Source of the DNA: Natrinema sp. CBA1119
Lineage (GTDB): Archaea > Halobacteriota > Halobacteria > Halobacteriales > Natrialbaceae
DNA length: 64,000 nucleotides
Assembly (NCBI RefSeq): GCF_002572525.1
Contig: NZ_PDBS01000001.1
Coordinates: forward strand, 3,348,001-3,412,000
Reading direction: 5' to 3'
Shown: positions 25,751 through 34,151 of the stretch, one piece after another
How the letters are laid out: each line of letters starts with the position of its first letter
Position numbering within the stretch: the first letter of the stretch is position 1
Position numbers and translations under genes: made by a program
The notes under the pieces: model-generated
Seen by the model: only the letters and a program-made list of their open reading frames with translations
Database searches by the model: none
What the model was told of the DNA's origin: nothing

Positions 25751-27370
25751 ATGCCGAGGATAGAGGAAGTCGGGGCGACCCGGCTGGATGCGAAATTCTC
25801 CGACGAACGTAACCGCAGTACTCGAAACTCACCACTCTTGCCCGTACCTCACTCCCCCGAACAGACGATAGAATCGGACCGTACAGTGCGCCTTCTCGAC
25901 ACGACGCTTCGCGACGGCGAGCAAGCCCCGGGCGTCTCGCTTTCCCCCGACGAGAAAGTCGAGATCGCTCGCTCCCTCGAGCGCGCCGGCGTCTCCGTCA
26001 TCGAAGCCGGCAGCGCCTGTACCGGTGCGGGTGAGCGACAGGCCATCTCGCGGGTGACCGACCTCGATCTGGACGCCCGCGTCACCAGCTTCTGTCGCGG
26101 AATTACGAACGACATCGACCTCGCGCTCGAGTGCGGCGTCGACGGCGTCCACATCGTCGTCCCCGCGAGCGACCGCCACGTCGAGGGCAAGGTCGGTACT
26201 TCTCGCGCGGACAATCTCGAGAAGACCGCCGAACTCGTCGCCTACGCGAAAGACCACGGCCTCTGGGTCGAGGTCATCGGCGAGGACGGCTCCCGGGCCG
26301 ACCTCGACTACCTCGAGGAACTGGCGGAGGCATCCCTCGAGGCGGGCGCGGATCGCTTCTGCTTCGCGGATACCGTCGGCCACACCGGGCCGGAACATAC
26401 CCACGAGGCCGTCTCTCGGCTCGCCGAACTCGGGCCCGTCAGCGCGCACACGCACGACGACCTCGGCCTGGGGGTGACCAACGCGCTCGCGGCCGTTTCG
26501 GCCGGTGCCGACCTCGTTCACTGCACCGTCAACGGACTGGGCGAGCGCGCCGGCAACGTCGCCCTCGAGGAGGTCGCGATCGCGCTCTCACACGTGTACG
26601 ACCTCGAAACGCTCGAACTCGAGGGGCTGTACGACCTCGCACAGATCGTCTCGCGGGCGACGGGCGTTCAGCTCCCGCCGAACAAGGCCGTCATCGGCGA
26701 GAACGCCTTCACCCACGAGAGCGGCATCCACACCGACGGCACGCTCAAGGACGACAAGATGTACGAGCCCTACGCGCCCGAGACCGTCGGCCGGGAGCGC
26801 CGACTCGCACTCGGTAAGCATACCGGTCGCGCAGGTGTCGCGGCGACGCTCGAGGAACACGGCGTCGATGCCGACGACGACGAGGTCGCCGAAATCGCGA
26901 CCCGCGTGACGGAACTCGGCGATCGCGGCCGCAGAGTCACGGACGCCGATCTGTTGGCCATCGCCGAGGACGTCACCGGCGAGGACCGCGAGCGCGTCGT
27001 CGACCTGCTCGATCTCACCGCCACCAGCGGCGGCGCGGTCCCGACCGCCAGTATCCGACTCGACGTCGACGGCGAGGAGCGCGTCGCCAGCGGTACCGGC
27101 TCCGGGCCCGTCGACGCCGCCGTCTCCGCCGTCCGCGAGGCGCTGGGCTCGATGGCCGACGCCGAACTCGAGTCCTATCACGTCGACGCGGTCACGGGCG
27201 GCACCGATGCCGTCGTTACCGTCGAGGTGACGATGGCGCGCAATGATCGTTCGGTGACGGTCGCTCGAAGCGAAGCCGACATCACCCGTGCGAGCGTGAA
27301 AGCGATGGTCGATGCGCTGGATCGACTGCTTGCGGCCGACCAGCAGCCGCTCGTACCGGCCGACGACTGA
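25751..27370 (+). CDS. 2-isopropylmalate synthase / (R)-citramalate synthase family protein
   Basis: A 539-residue enzyme from the ATG at 25751; the first 45 residues are poorly conserved in character, so the true start may be internal. The HMGL-like TIM barrel starts at LLDTTLRDGEQAPG. SAHTHDDLGLG provides the metal His pair and GLGERAGN is the usual loop. GKHTGRAG and the C-terminal LeuA-dimer regulatory domain (about 425-535) follow. It condenses acetyl-CoA with a 2-oxo acid for leucine or isoleucine synthesis; the sequence does not separate LeuA from CimA. No leucine operon is adjacent. Confidence 0.9.
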   Translation: MPRIEEVGATRLDAKFSDERNRSTRNSPLLPVPHSPEQTIESDRTVRLLDTTLRDGEQAPGVSLSPDEKVEIARSLERAGVSVIEAGSACTGAGERQAISRVTDLDLDARVTSFCRGITNDIDLALECGVDGVHIVVPASDRHVEGKVGTSRADNLEKTAELVAYAKDHGLWVEVIGEDGSRADLDYLEELAEASLEAGADRFCFADTVGHTGPEHTHEAVSRLAELGPVSAHTHDDLGLGVTNALAAVSAGADLVHCTVNGLGERAGNVALEEVAIALSHVYDLETLELEGLYDLAQIVSRATGVQLPPNKAVIGENAFTHESGIHTDGTLKDDKMYEPYAPETVGRERRLALGKHTGRAGVAATLEEHGVDADDDEVAEIATRVTELGDRGRRVTDADLLAIAEDVTGEDRERVVDLLDLTATSGGAVPTASIRLDVDGEERVASGTGSGPVDAAVSAVREALGSMADAELESYHVDAVTGGTDAVVTVEVTMARNDRSVTVARSEADITRASVKAMVDALDRLLAADQQPLVPADD

Positions 27371-27701
27371 CCGGGAGCGAGTCGGCTGGCGATTGAGCAA
27401 CTCGTTTTTCACGATTCGGACGAGCAATTGGAGCGGCGCCGCCTGGCCGATCGCGGTCAGCCTGCCGAAAGGGATCGCTGACGACGTTCCACGAATCGAA
27501 CAGGGAGACGCCCGCGAGAAACAGGGCAAGGGCGACGACGAATAGGTGAGCGACTTCGGTCGCTGAGGACGGCACACCGAGATTGAACGTCGTCGCCAGT
27601 ACGGCCGCGGCCCCGATCCAGAGTCGTCCGACGATCAGTCGCTTTCGACGGTCCCTGATCGATAATTCGGCTTGCATCGCCCAAAATATATTTAATTCCA
27701 T
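27282..27701 (-). CDS. Small membrane protein, two predicted helices
   Basis: Unrecognised 139-residue reading frame starting MELNIFWAMQ. Two hydrophobic segments are visible (WIGAAAVLATTFNLGV and VAHLFVVALALFLAGVSLF, residues 28-65). The C-terminal 60 residues are basic and low in hydrophobics, and about 90 bp overlap the 3' end of the LeuA/CimA gene on the other strand. I therefore trust the N-terminal half more than the end, which may be out of frame. A second in-frame ATG is at 27677. The AT-rich region 27680-27716 is probably its promoter. Confidence 0.45.
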   Translation of the reverse strand: MELNIFWAMQAELSIRDRRKRLIVGRLWIGAAAVLATTFNLGVPSSATEVAHLFVVALALFLAGVSLFDSWNVVSDPFRQADRDRPGGAAPIARPNREKRVAQSPADSLPVSRRPVRAAAGRPQAVDPAHRPSLSRSHG

Positions 27702-27716
27702 ATATTTCTATTTGGG
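27680..27716. promoter_or_regulatory. AT-rich island with inverted repeat
   Basis: CCCAAA at 27680 is mirrored by TTTGGG ending at 27716, and AAATATA / TATATTT arms lie inside. This short stretch is the most AT-rich in the neighbourhood and lies at the start of the minus-strand membrane-protein gene. It could be a promoter or an operator. Confidence 0.45.
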
Positions 27717-27763
27717 AATGTACTCCGTACGCTCGGACTGTCCAAATCGTGACTGGCTATAGC

Positions 27764-27786
27764 CGTCGGTTTCTCACCGACGGCGA
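27764..27786 (+). other. Perfect 9-bp stem hairpin
   Basis: GCCGTCGGT, a five-base loop TTCTC, and ACCGACGGC form a stable RNA hairpin. The preceding GGCTATAGCC is also a small palindrome. It lies in the 5' leader of the beta-helix gene, about 140 bp before its ATG. Confidence 0.6.
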
Positions 27787-27925
27787 TGGGGTGGGTGACT
27801 TTTCAGATGGGACTACCTACCGACTGCCTCGGCGACCGTTGCAGGGAGGAAACGGACCGACCGATGTTCGCTGGCGTACAAGTGTCAGTAGAATAGTCAT
27901 AACAAATCCGGGAATTCGTGACGGT

Positions 27926-29596
27926 ATGCTCGTGATGGAGGAAGACAATCAAGAAGATCGATCGGGAAGCGCTATCGGTGAGACATCGCGTCGTTCGTAC
28001 GTACGAATGCTCGGTGCCCTGGGTCTCGGTGGCGCTCTCAGCGGTGTCGCCGCGACGAATTCACGGAACACCGGTATCGCCGCGGCCCAGAGTCAGGAGG
28101 CCGCGACCATAGCCGTGAGCGACTCGGGAACGACGGTCGACGACGACGTGTCGCACCTCGATTTCGGAGCGTCGATTTCGGTGACCGGCACCGATACGGA
28201 CACCGTCACCGTTCGCGGCGAGACAAACCCGAACGTCGTCGACGTCCGCGACGATCTCGGCGTCGAACCCGAGGCGGACGACCTGTGGGGCGCGATCGAA
28301 GATCACTACTACTCGTTCGAGCCAACGGAACGAAACCACTGTTACAAGATTCCCGCGGGAACGTGGTACGTCGACACCGACAACGTCCACTTCGACGCCC
28401 ACGAATTTCTGGGAATCGTCGGCGAACCGTTCGCCGTCCTCGAAGTGACCGATCAGGACGTCGACCGTCTGATGACCGTTGGAACCATTGACACGTCGCT
28501 TCCGAACGCCCAGCGAACGATCCTTCGGAACGTTCAGGTCGACATCCGCGGCGAGTACGACGCCGGCATCTGTCGCTGGTTCACCTACAGGTACGGCCTC
28601 ATCGAGAACGTCTCCATGCGCGGGCAGCGCAACAAGCGGGAACCGACCTACGGTGGTGACCTCCACACGATCATGGTCGACGGGAGGTTACCGACCACGA
28701 CGAACGTCATCAGAAACTGTCACCTCGTCAACGGTGATACGTACTACGATCGGGACTCCCACTTCGGGTTCGCGATCCCCTTCGCCTCGGAGATTTACAA
28801 CAGGGGGACGAACCACTGGGAGAGTTGCAAGGCGGCGGGGTACATCTCTCACGGGTTCTACCTCTCGCACGATTCCGGTCGAAACGTTCTCTCCGACTGC
28901 CACACGCACAACTGTGCCGCCGCGCACATCCGGCTCGGAACGAACGATTCGGCACGGAACTGCCGGATCTCGATGACCGAACACCCCGGGATTCCGTGGA
29001 CTGGCCTCTGGCTCGATGACGGCGGGAACCAACGGATCGACGGACTGAACGTGACGAACGAGGTCAGGAAGGATACCGAATTGGTTCGGTTGACGCAGGA
29101 CGGTCCAGCCCGCTTGACGAACGTGTCCCTCACCGACGAGGGAACCGACGGCCGTGCCATTCGTATCGACGACAGCGGCGATGCACAGGCGGTTTTCGAT
29201 TGTTGTTCGCTGACGGATCGGACGAGCCCGTCGGTTTCCGATTACGCGGTCTCCGTCCGATCGTCGCGGGTGACGTTCACCGACTGCGAGTTCGACGTTT
29301 CGTCGCAGTCGTCAACCGATCGCCACGGACTCTTCGTCACCGACGGTGACGGCAGCATCAACCGGATCAGGATCGACGGCTGTTCGATCGATTCCGACGA
29401 CGCGAGCCTCCGGTTCGCCGAGAGCGGGGCCGATCACTCGGTCGAGAGCTCGTTCTTCGACGGGCTCGTCATGAGCGATCCCGATACGGAACTCTCGAAC
29501 GTGCTGTGGACGGGGAACCGCCACTACGGCGAAACCGATTTCCGCGGTCAACAGGTGCAGTGGCAGGGCGACTTCAATTTCGGGTACGAGCTCTAG
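27926..29596 (+). CDS. Tat-exported right-handed beta-helix protein
   Basis: A 556-residue protein from the ATG at 27926; other in-frame starts exist upstream and at 27935. A twin-arginine signal (SRRSYVRMLGALGLGG) lies near residue 20-45. The mature part is repetitive beta-helix-like: short strands with Asn, Cys and Asp turns (NCHLVNGDTYYDRD, CKAAGYISHGFYLSHD, NCRISMTEHPG). This resembles parallel beta-helix (pectate-lyase-like) surface proteins, so a polysaccharide-binding or degrading role is plausible. Catalytic residues were not identified. A diverged copy of its last 75 residues lies at 31642-31869. Confidence 0.75.
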   Translation: MLVMEEDNQEDRSGSAIGETSRRSYVRMLGALGLGGALSGVAATNSRNTGIAAAQSQEAATIAVSDSGTTVDDDVSHLDFGASISVTGTDTDTVTVRGETNPNVVDVRDDLGVEPEADDLWGAIEDHYYSFEPTERNHCYKIPAGTWYVDTDNVHFDAHEFLGIVGEPFAVLEVTDQDVDRLMTVGTIDTSLPNAQRTILRNVQVDIRGEYDAGICRWFTYRYGLIENVSMRGQRNKREPTYGGDLHTIMVDGRLPTTTNVIRNCHLVNGDTYYDRDSHFGFAIPFASEIYNRGTNHWESCKAAGYISHGFYLSHDSGRNVLSDCHTHNCAAAHIRLGTNDSARNCRISMTEHPGIPWTGLWLDDGGNQRIDGLNVTNEVRKDTELVRLTQDGPARLTNVSLTDEGTDGRAIRIDDSGDAQAVFDCCSLTDRTSPSVSDYAVSVRSSRVTFTDCEFDVSSQSSTDRHGLFVTDGDGSINRIRIDGCSIDSDDASLRFAESGADHSVESSFFDGLVMSDPDTELSNVLWTGNRHYGETDFRGQQVQWQGDFNFGYEL

Positions 29597-29809
29597 TCCC
29601 GCGCTCGCCGACCGTCGGGCATCGCCGCCGACGCGCCGCCCGCGTCCGCTCGGACCCGTCGATCGGTAATCGGGAGGGCACTGCGAGGGAGTCGACCCGC
29701 TATTGCGACGCCCCGTCGCACCGACCAGTACGGTCGAATCACCGTGAGAGATCCGCTCGACGGATTTAACTGGAGGATAATAATCCCCCTCGAGTGGCAC
29801 CACTCCGGT

Positions 29810-31615
29810 ATGCCTGGAATTACGGTTCTCGGAGAGCCGACTGCCAACGATGTCGTCGACGACGTTCTCGATTCCGTTCGGTTTACCGACGCCTATCAGC
29901 GCCACGATGTCCGGACCGATGACTCCGTCGTCGCGTACACGAAGTACGATGAGTATCCGGTATCCGTGTTCGAAACGGAGTCGTCGACGGTCGTGCTGGA
30001 AGGGTATCTCTACGGTACTGCAGACGTCGACGCGGCGGTCTCGGAAGCCGCGACGCTGGTACGGGAAGGCGACACCGAGGCGCTCTCGGAGTGGGTGGCC
30101 GCCAGAGACGGCGACTTCCTGCTCCTCGTTATCGACGACGCGGACGGAACGATGTGGGCCGTAAACGACGCGTTCGGACGACTGCCGACCTATCGCGCGA
30201 CGATCGACGGGACGACGGTCGTCACGCGCGAGCTCAAGGCCGTTCGGGAATTGGGGCGGGCACTCGGCGACGAACTCGAGCCCGACCCGATCGCTCTCGG
30301 GCAGTTGCTGCTCCTCGGCTACCCGCTCGGGACGCGAACGCTGTACGCGGGCGTCGAACGGCTTCCGCCGGGATCGTTGTTCGAGGTCGGCGCGGAGTCG
30401 GTGACGTCGACACACGAGTTCGAGTTCGACGTCCACGCGAACGGGAATCGAAGCGTCAAGGCGAACGCCCGGCGGCTCCGGGACCAATTCGTCGAAGCGT
30501 GCGAAAACCGCGCCAGCGTCTCCGAGGAAACGCTTATCTCCCTCAGCGGTGGCCTCGACTCGCGGGCGGCGATCGCCGGGTACACTCGCGTCGATGGGAC
30601 ACTGACGGCCGCGACATCGATGCGAGCCGACGGCGCGAACACTGCCGAAGTCAACGTTGCACGACAGGTAGCGAACGCGCTCGACGTTCCCTGGGAGTCG
30701 TACGTCGTCGACAGGACCGATCACCACCGCGAAGCGCTGCTCGACATGACGCAGGGAATGAACAACTTGAGCATGTCCCTGGGTCTCAACTTCGCCGAAC
30801 AGGTGTCGGTGGACCATCCCCGCGCCACGTTCATCACTGGTGACGGCGGCGACAAGGCATTTCCCGACCTGACACCGTCGAAAGACGTCGATTCGATCGA
30901 CGAACTCGTGGACGCGGTTCTCGACTATCAGCAGGTGTACTCGCTCGAGGACGTGGCTTCCCTCATCGACGCCGATCCGGATACGCTCCGCGCGTCGATC
31001 CGGGACAGACTCGTCTCGTATCCCGAATCCGACCACGACGGGAAGTTCGTTCACTTCCTCGTTCGCGAGCGCGGGTTCAACTACCTCAACACCGGCGAAG
31101 ACCGGACGCGATACTACATGTGGTCGACGACGCCGTTTTACTCCCTCCCGTTTTTCACCGAGGCGATGGCGTGTCCGCCCGAACAGAAGCGGCGGACGAA
31201 CCTCTACCGGGAGTTCCTCGCCGCGCTCGATCGGAACACCCTCGACGTCGAGTACGTCGATTACGGCGCGCCAATCAATTCCCTCGAGTACCGCGTCAAA
31301 CACGCCGGCTACGAGTGGCTGTCCGAGCACCCCGAACTCAAGAAACGGGTCTTCCAGATGCTGGGGCGAGGCGGCGGCTCGTCCGGACAACCACCGACTG
31401 CCCTCGTCGACGCGACGAGCAAACCCGACGAGTTGGCCAGCCCGTTCTCGAGCGAGGCGGTCCGGCGAATCACCTGGTCGCAGGGCGGCTACAACACCCA
31501 CCAGCAGTACCTCCTGCTGACGCTCGTCGCGGCCCTCTCTCAGGACGCTGCCGAGCCCGAGTCAGCAGTCGCCGATCGCGAGTGGTCCAGTCCCGCGACG
31601 ATCAACCAGTCGTAA
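29810..31615 (+). CDS. Asparagine-synthetase-like enzyme without glutaminase cysteine
   Basis: A 601-residue protein from the ATG at 29810. The N-terminal half looks like the class II glutamine amidotransferase fold (LEGYLYGTADVD, DGDFLLLVIDD, VNDAFGRLPTYRAT), but the start is MPGIT, so the Cys2 nucleophile of AsnB is replaced by Pro. The synthetase half has the ATP-pyrophosphatase motif SLSGGLDSRAA near residue 245 and GDGGDKAFPDL. It probably uses free ammonia or another nucleophile, like beta-lactam synthetases or lasso-peptide cyclases. The substrate is unknown; it sits 214 bp after the beta-helix gene. Confidence 0.82.
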   Translation: MPGITVLGEPTANDVVDDVLDSVRFTDAYQRHDVRTDDSVVAYTKYDEYPVSVFETESSTVVLEGYLYGTADVDAAVSEAATLVREGDTEALSEWVAARDGDFLLLVIDDADGTMWAVNDAFGRLPTYRATIDGTTVVTRELKAVRELGRALGDELEPDPIALGQLLLLGYPLGTRTLYAGVERLPPGSLFEVGAESVTSTHEFEFDVHANGNRSVKANARRLRDQFVEACENRASVSEETLISLSGGLDSRAAIAGYTRVDGTLTAATSMRADGANTAEVNVARQVANALDVPWESYVVDRTDHHREALLDMTQGMNNLSMSLGLNFAEQVSVDHPRATFITGDGGDKAFPDLTPSKDVDSIDELVDAVLDYQQVYSLEDVASLIDADPDTLRASIRDRLVSYPESDHDGKFVHFLVRERGFNYLNTGEDRTRYYMWSTTPFYSLPFFTEAMACPPEQKRRTNLYREFLAALDRNTLDVEYVDYGAPINSLEYRVKHAGYEWLSEHPELKKRVFQMLGRGGGSSGQPPTALVDATSKPDELASPFSSEAVRRITWSQGGYNTHQQYLLLTLVAALSQDAAEPESAVADREWSSPATINQS

Positions 31616-31641
31616 CGCCACCTGCCACCCGTCTGCCGGCG

Positions 31642-31869
31642 AGGCTCGATAGCTATACGATCGACGCCGACGGCGCGAGCCTCCGGTTCGCCGAGAGCGG
31701 TGCGGATCGCTCCGTCGAAAGCTCGTTCTTCGGGGGAGTCGTGATGAGCGGCCTCGAGACGACGCTCTCGTCGGTGCTGTGGGTTGGCAATCGGCATTAC
31801 GGTGAAACCGACTTCGGCGGCCGGCGGGAGGGATGGCAAGGCGACTTCAACGTCGGCTTTGACGTGTGA
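31642..31869 (+). pseudogene. Remnant of the beta-helix protein C terminus
   Basis: After the AsnB-like stop, a frame without a start codon reads 75 residues that align end to end with the last 75 of the beta-helix protein at 27926-29596 (shared SLRFAESGAD, VESSFF, GNRHYGETDF, WQGDFN). By eye about two thirds of residues are identical. It ends at a stop in the same relative position as the intact gene, so it is a 3' fragment. The reading frame is still open, suggesting fairly recent loss of the 5' part. Confidence 0.85.
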
Positions 31870-31936
31870 ACAACTCGTTCGACTCGCTTCCGGTACGCGT
31901 CGTTCGCTCCGTGAGGATGGGGGCCTGCCCACGGCG

Positions 31937-33598
31937 TTAGTGTGACGAATTCGACTCTTCACCCACGCCCAAGTCCACGTCTCGGTCGACGATGCTGACG
32001 GTTTCGTCGTCGAGGGCCTTCTGTCGCACGTTGAGCATGTCGACTTCCTCGTAGGACGTCGGCCCGGGAACCTGATGGGCGTTCGGTCCGGGCTGTTTTC
32101 CGAGGTAGGTGACGTTCGGATTCGTCCCGATGTCCGCGAGGAGTTCGAACTCCTCCTCGGGGGCGTCGATGTAGTCCTCGAACCGTTCCTGCGCGACGTC
32201 CTCATTGGTGGAGACCTCGACGTCTTCGGACGGCCCCTCGAACTGATCGACCGTGAGATCGAGTCTGCGAAGGGTCTCCTCGCTGGTGAGGTCGAGCCCG
32301 TGGTCCTGAAGGGCCGCCACGACATCGAGGATCGTTTGCTCTTGCTCCGGGAGGGTATCGCCCGGCGGTGCCTCCTCCTCGTACTCCACGTTCGTAAGCT
32401 GGACCGCGACTGCGAGGGCGATCGATTCCTCGGTGAGGCCGTCGACGGCCTCGGTGACCGCGTCCAGGTTCGAGTCCACTCCCTCGAGCATCCCCGGGAG
32501 TTCGTCGGGCGACGGAAGCCCCGTACTTACCCGGATTAGCGTTCGCGCTCTGGCGGGATTGTCCTGGTAGCGCTCCGGATCGCTATTCGGATTGTTCTTG
32601 TCGCCAAATTGGATGACGCTCGGCGGACAGGCCGACTCGCATGCGGTCGTCCCGACCAGTTCCTCGCCGAAGTTACCGTCTTGACGGGGCGGATCGAAGA
32701 CGCACTTCGACATGACGCCGCGGGGCGCACGGCTGCTGACCGGCCGGTCGCGGTAGTCGTAGACTGCTTCCGAATCGATCTCTTCCCGATCCACGTTGGG
32801 TTCGTCCCACTGGAAGTAGTTAACGCCGTACGGACAGGCGACCTGACAGTACCGACAACCGATGCAGACCTCGTAGTCGGTCAGTACCAGCCCGCCCCTA
32901 TCGCGGGTGTGGCGGGCTGTCGTCGGACACACCTTCTCGCAGGGCGCATCCGTACAGTGCTGGCACGGCCGGACGAGGAAGTTGAAGTCGTGAACGCTGT
33001 CGTAGTTGTCGGGTTCGGGCGACTCGACATTGCCGTCCTCGAAGGCGAGGACGTACATCCAATTGGCCCCCTGATCCCAGTTGTGCTCCGCGTTGCAGGC
33101 CGTCACACAGGAGAGACAGCCGTCGCAGTGCTCGAGGTCGATCGTCATCCCCCACTGCGTCGCGTCCTCGTCGGGTTCCACTTCCCCCGGATCTTCGACG
33201 GCCGGCTCCTCCGGTTCCTGCTGGTCGACCGCACCCCACCCGAGAGCGGCGAACCCTGCACCGGCGGCCCCCTTCTTGAGCACCTCGCGACGGGACTCGT
33301 CGCCGGTAACCGACGAGAGCAGCGATCCCGACTCCTCGTCGACGTCGTCCGGGCTGGCGATCGGTCGCCCGTCCTCGCCGAACTCCTCCATTACCTCCTC
33401 GTGATAGCGCTCGTGGAACTCCTCCTCCGAGAGGTCACCTTTCGTGACCCGCATCGCGTCTCGCCCCATCTCCATCCCGAGTTCCGTGTCGTACTCGGTG
33501 TCGTCGAGCACGTCCTCGAGGTCGTCCTGCCACGCCTCGCCGAGCGGATGAAACGTCTCGTCGTCGTCCGAAGCGTCGTCGAAACTCATCGTCCCCAC
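31937..33598 (-). CDS. Orphan 4Fe-4S ferredoxin-type electron-transfer subunit (DmsB/HybA-like)
   Basis: A 553-residue protein with four Cys clusters typical of the iron-sulfur subunit of molybdopterin oxidoreductases (CDGCLSCVTAC, CQHCTDAPCEKVCP, CIGCRYCQVACPYG, and a later pair CVFDPPR / CESACPP). A Tat-like SRREVLKKGAAGAGFAALG lies at about residue 103 after a long acidic N-terminal extension. The C-terminal 200 residues are acidic and contain no known motif. No catalytic or NrfD-type membrane subunit is next to it, so its partner must be elsewhere or it acts alone. An ATG at 33589 is an alternative start. Confidence 0.85.
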   Translation of the reverse strand: MGTMSFDDASDDDETFHPLGEAWQDDLEDVLDDTEYDTELGMEMGRDAMRVTKGDLSEEEFHERYHEEVMEEFGEDGRPIASPDDVDEESGSLLSSVTGDESRREVLKKGAAGAGFAALGWGAVDQQEPEEPAVEDPGEVEPDEDATQWGMTIDLEHCDGCLSCVTACNAEHNWDQGANWMYVLAFEDGNVESPEPDNYDSVHDFNFLVRPCQHCTDAPCEKVCPTTARHTRDRGGLVLTDYEVCIGCRYCQVACPYGVNYFQWDEPNVDREEIDSEAVYDYRDRPVSSRAPRGVMSKCVFDPPRQDGNFGEELVGTTACESACPPSVIQFGDKNNPNSDPERYQDNPARARTLIRVSTGLPSPDELPGMLEGVDSNLDAVTEAVDGLTEESIALAVAVQLTNVEYEEEAPPGDTLPEQEQTILDVVAALQDHGLDLTSEETLRRLDLTVDQFEGPSEDVEVSTNEDVAQERFEDYIDAPEEEFELLADIGTNPNVTYLGKQPGPNAHQVPGPTSYEEVDMLNVRQKALDDETVSIVDRDVDLGVGEESNSSH

Positions 33599-34130
33599 TG
33601 CGTCGGAACTGTTGTCTCTCGAGTAGCGATCATTGTGGCTGCGTCACTGGACATATCACAACTCTTTGCATAGTGACCATGCCTGCGAATGACGGGGGTA
33701 TCCGTCCGTTTCGCGGAGCGGCTCCTGCCGCGAACCGCCTTCAGATCAGTTGATTTGAGAATCGCCAATTCTCGAACGACAACGAGCAAAGCGAGTGAGT
33801 AGCGCGGTAGGAAGACGATGAGACGGTGTTCACTAACCATTAAATAATATCAGGTCACTATTGAGAATAGTGTCGGGCGACGACTACCACCGCCGAACCG
33901 CCATCACACGGCTAGTCGTCTCACCTACCGCCGAGCCACTCCTCCGAGAGACCATGTTTCAGGTGCACGGACGAGTCGCTCCGCTCACCGTCTAACGTCG
34001 CGGAAAAGCGCCGAGAGGGAGATTCGAACCACGGTCGTTCCGCGTTGCTTCACTCCCTGATTCAAATCTCCGTGTGGGTTTCACGACGACGGACGGTTCG
34101 CTCCGCTCACCGTCATTGTCGTCGTGAAAA
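33599..34130. other. 532-bp intergenic region with hairpin and tRNA-like duplication
   Basis: No convincing gene. It contains a perfect 7-bp hairpin, CACTATT/AATAGTG with loop GAG, at 33856-33872. It also contains a copy of the tRNA-Ser 3' end at 34009-34029 with its trailer sequence (CTCCGCTCACCGTC at 33979-33992), repeated at about 34101-34115. An in-frame stretch on the minus strand at 33586-33840 lacks protein-like features and was not annotated. Confidence 0.6.
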
Positions 34131-34151
34131 CGCCGAGAGGGAGATTCGAAC
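34009..34151 (-). repeat. Direct repeat of the tRNA-Ser 3' end and its flank
   Basis: CGCCGAGAGGGAGATTCGAAC occurs at 34009-34029 and at 34131-34151, where it is the tRNA 3' part. The flanking TCGCTCCGCTCACCGTC also recurs upstream of both copies. The spacing is 122 bp. Such a duplicated tRNA 3' end is what attachment sites look like after integration and loss, but no integrase is nearby. Confidence 0.75.

Noticed and set aside
29312-31501. 729-residue minus-strand frame
   Set aside because: Antisense shadow of the beta-helix and AsnB-like genes.
33586-33840. 84-residue minus-strand frame upstream of the Fe-S gene
   Set aside because: Basic, low-quality composition; no start context and no domain.
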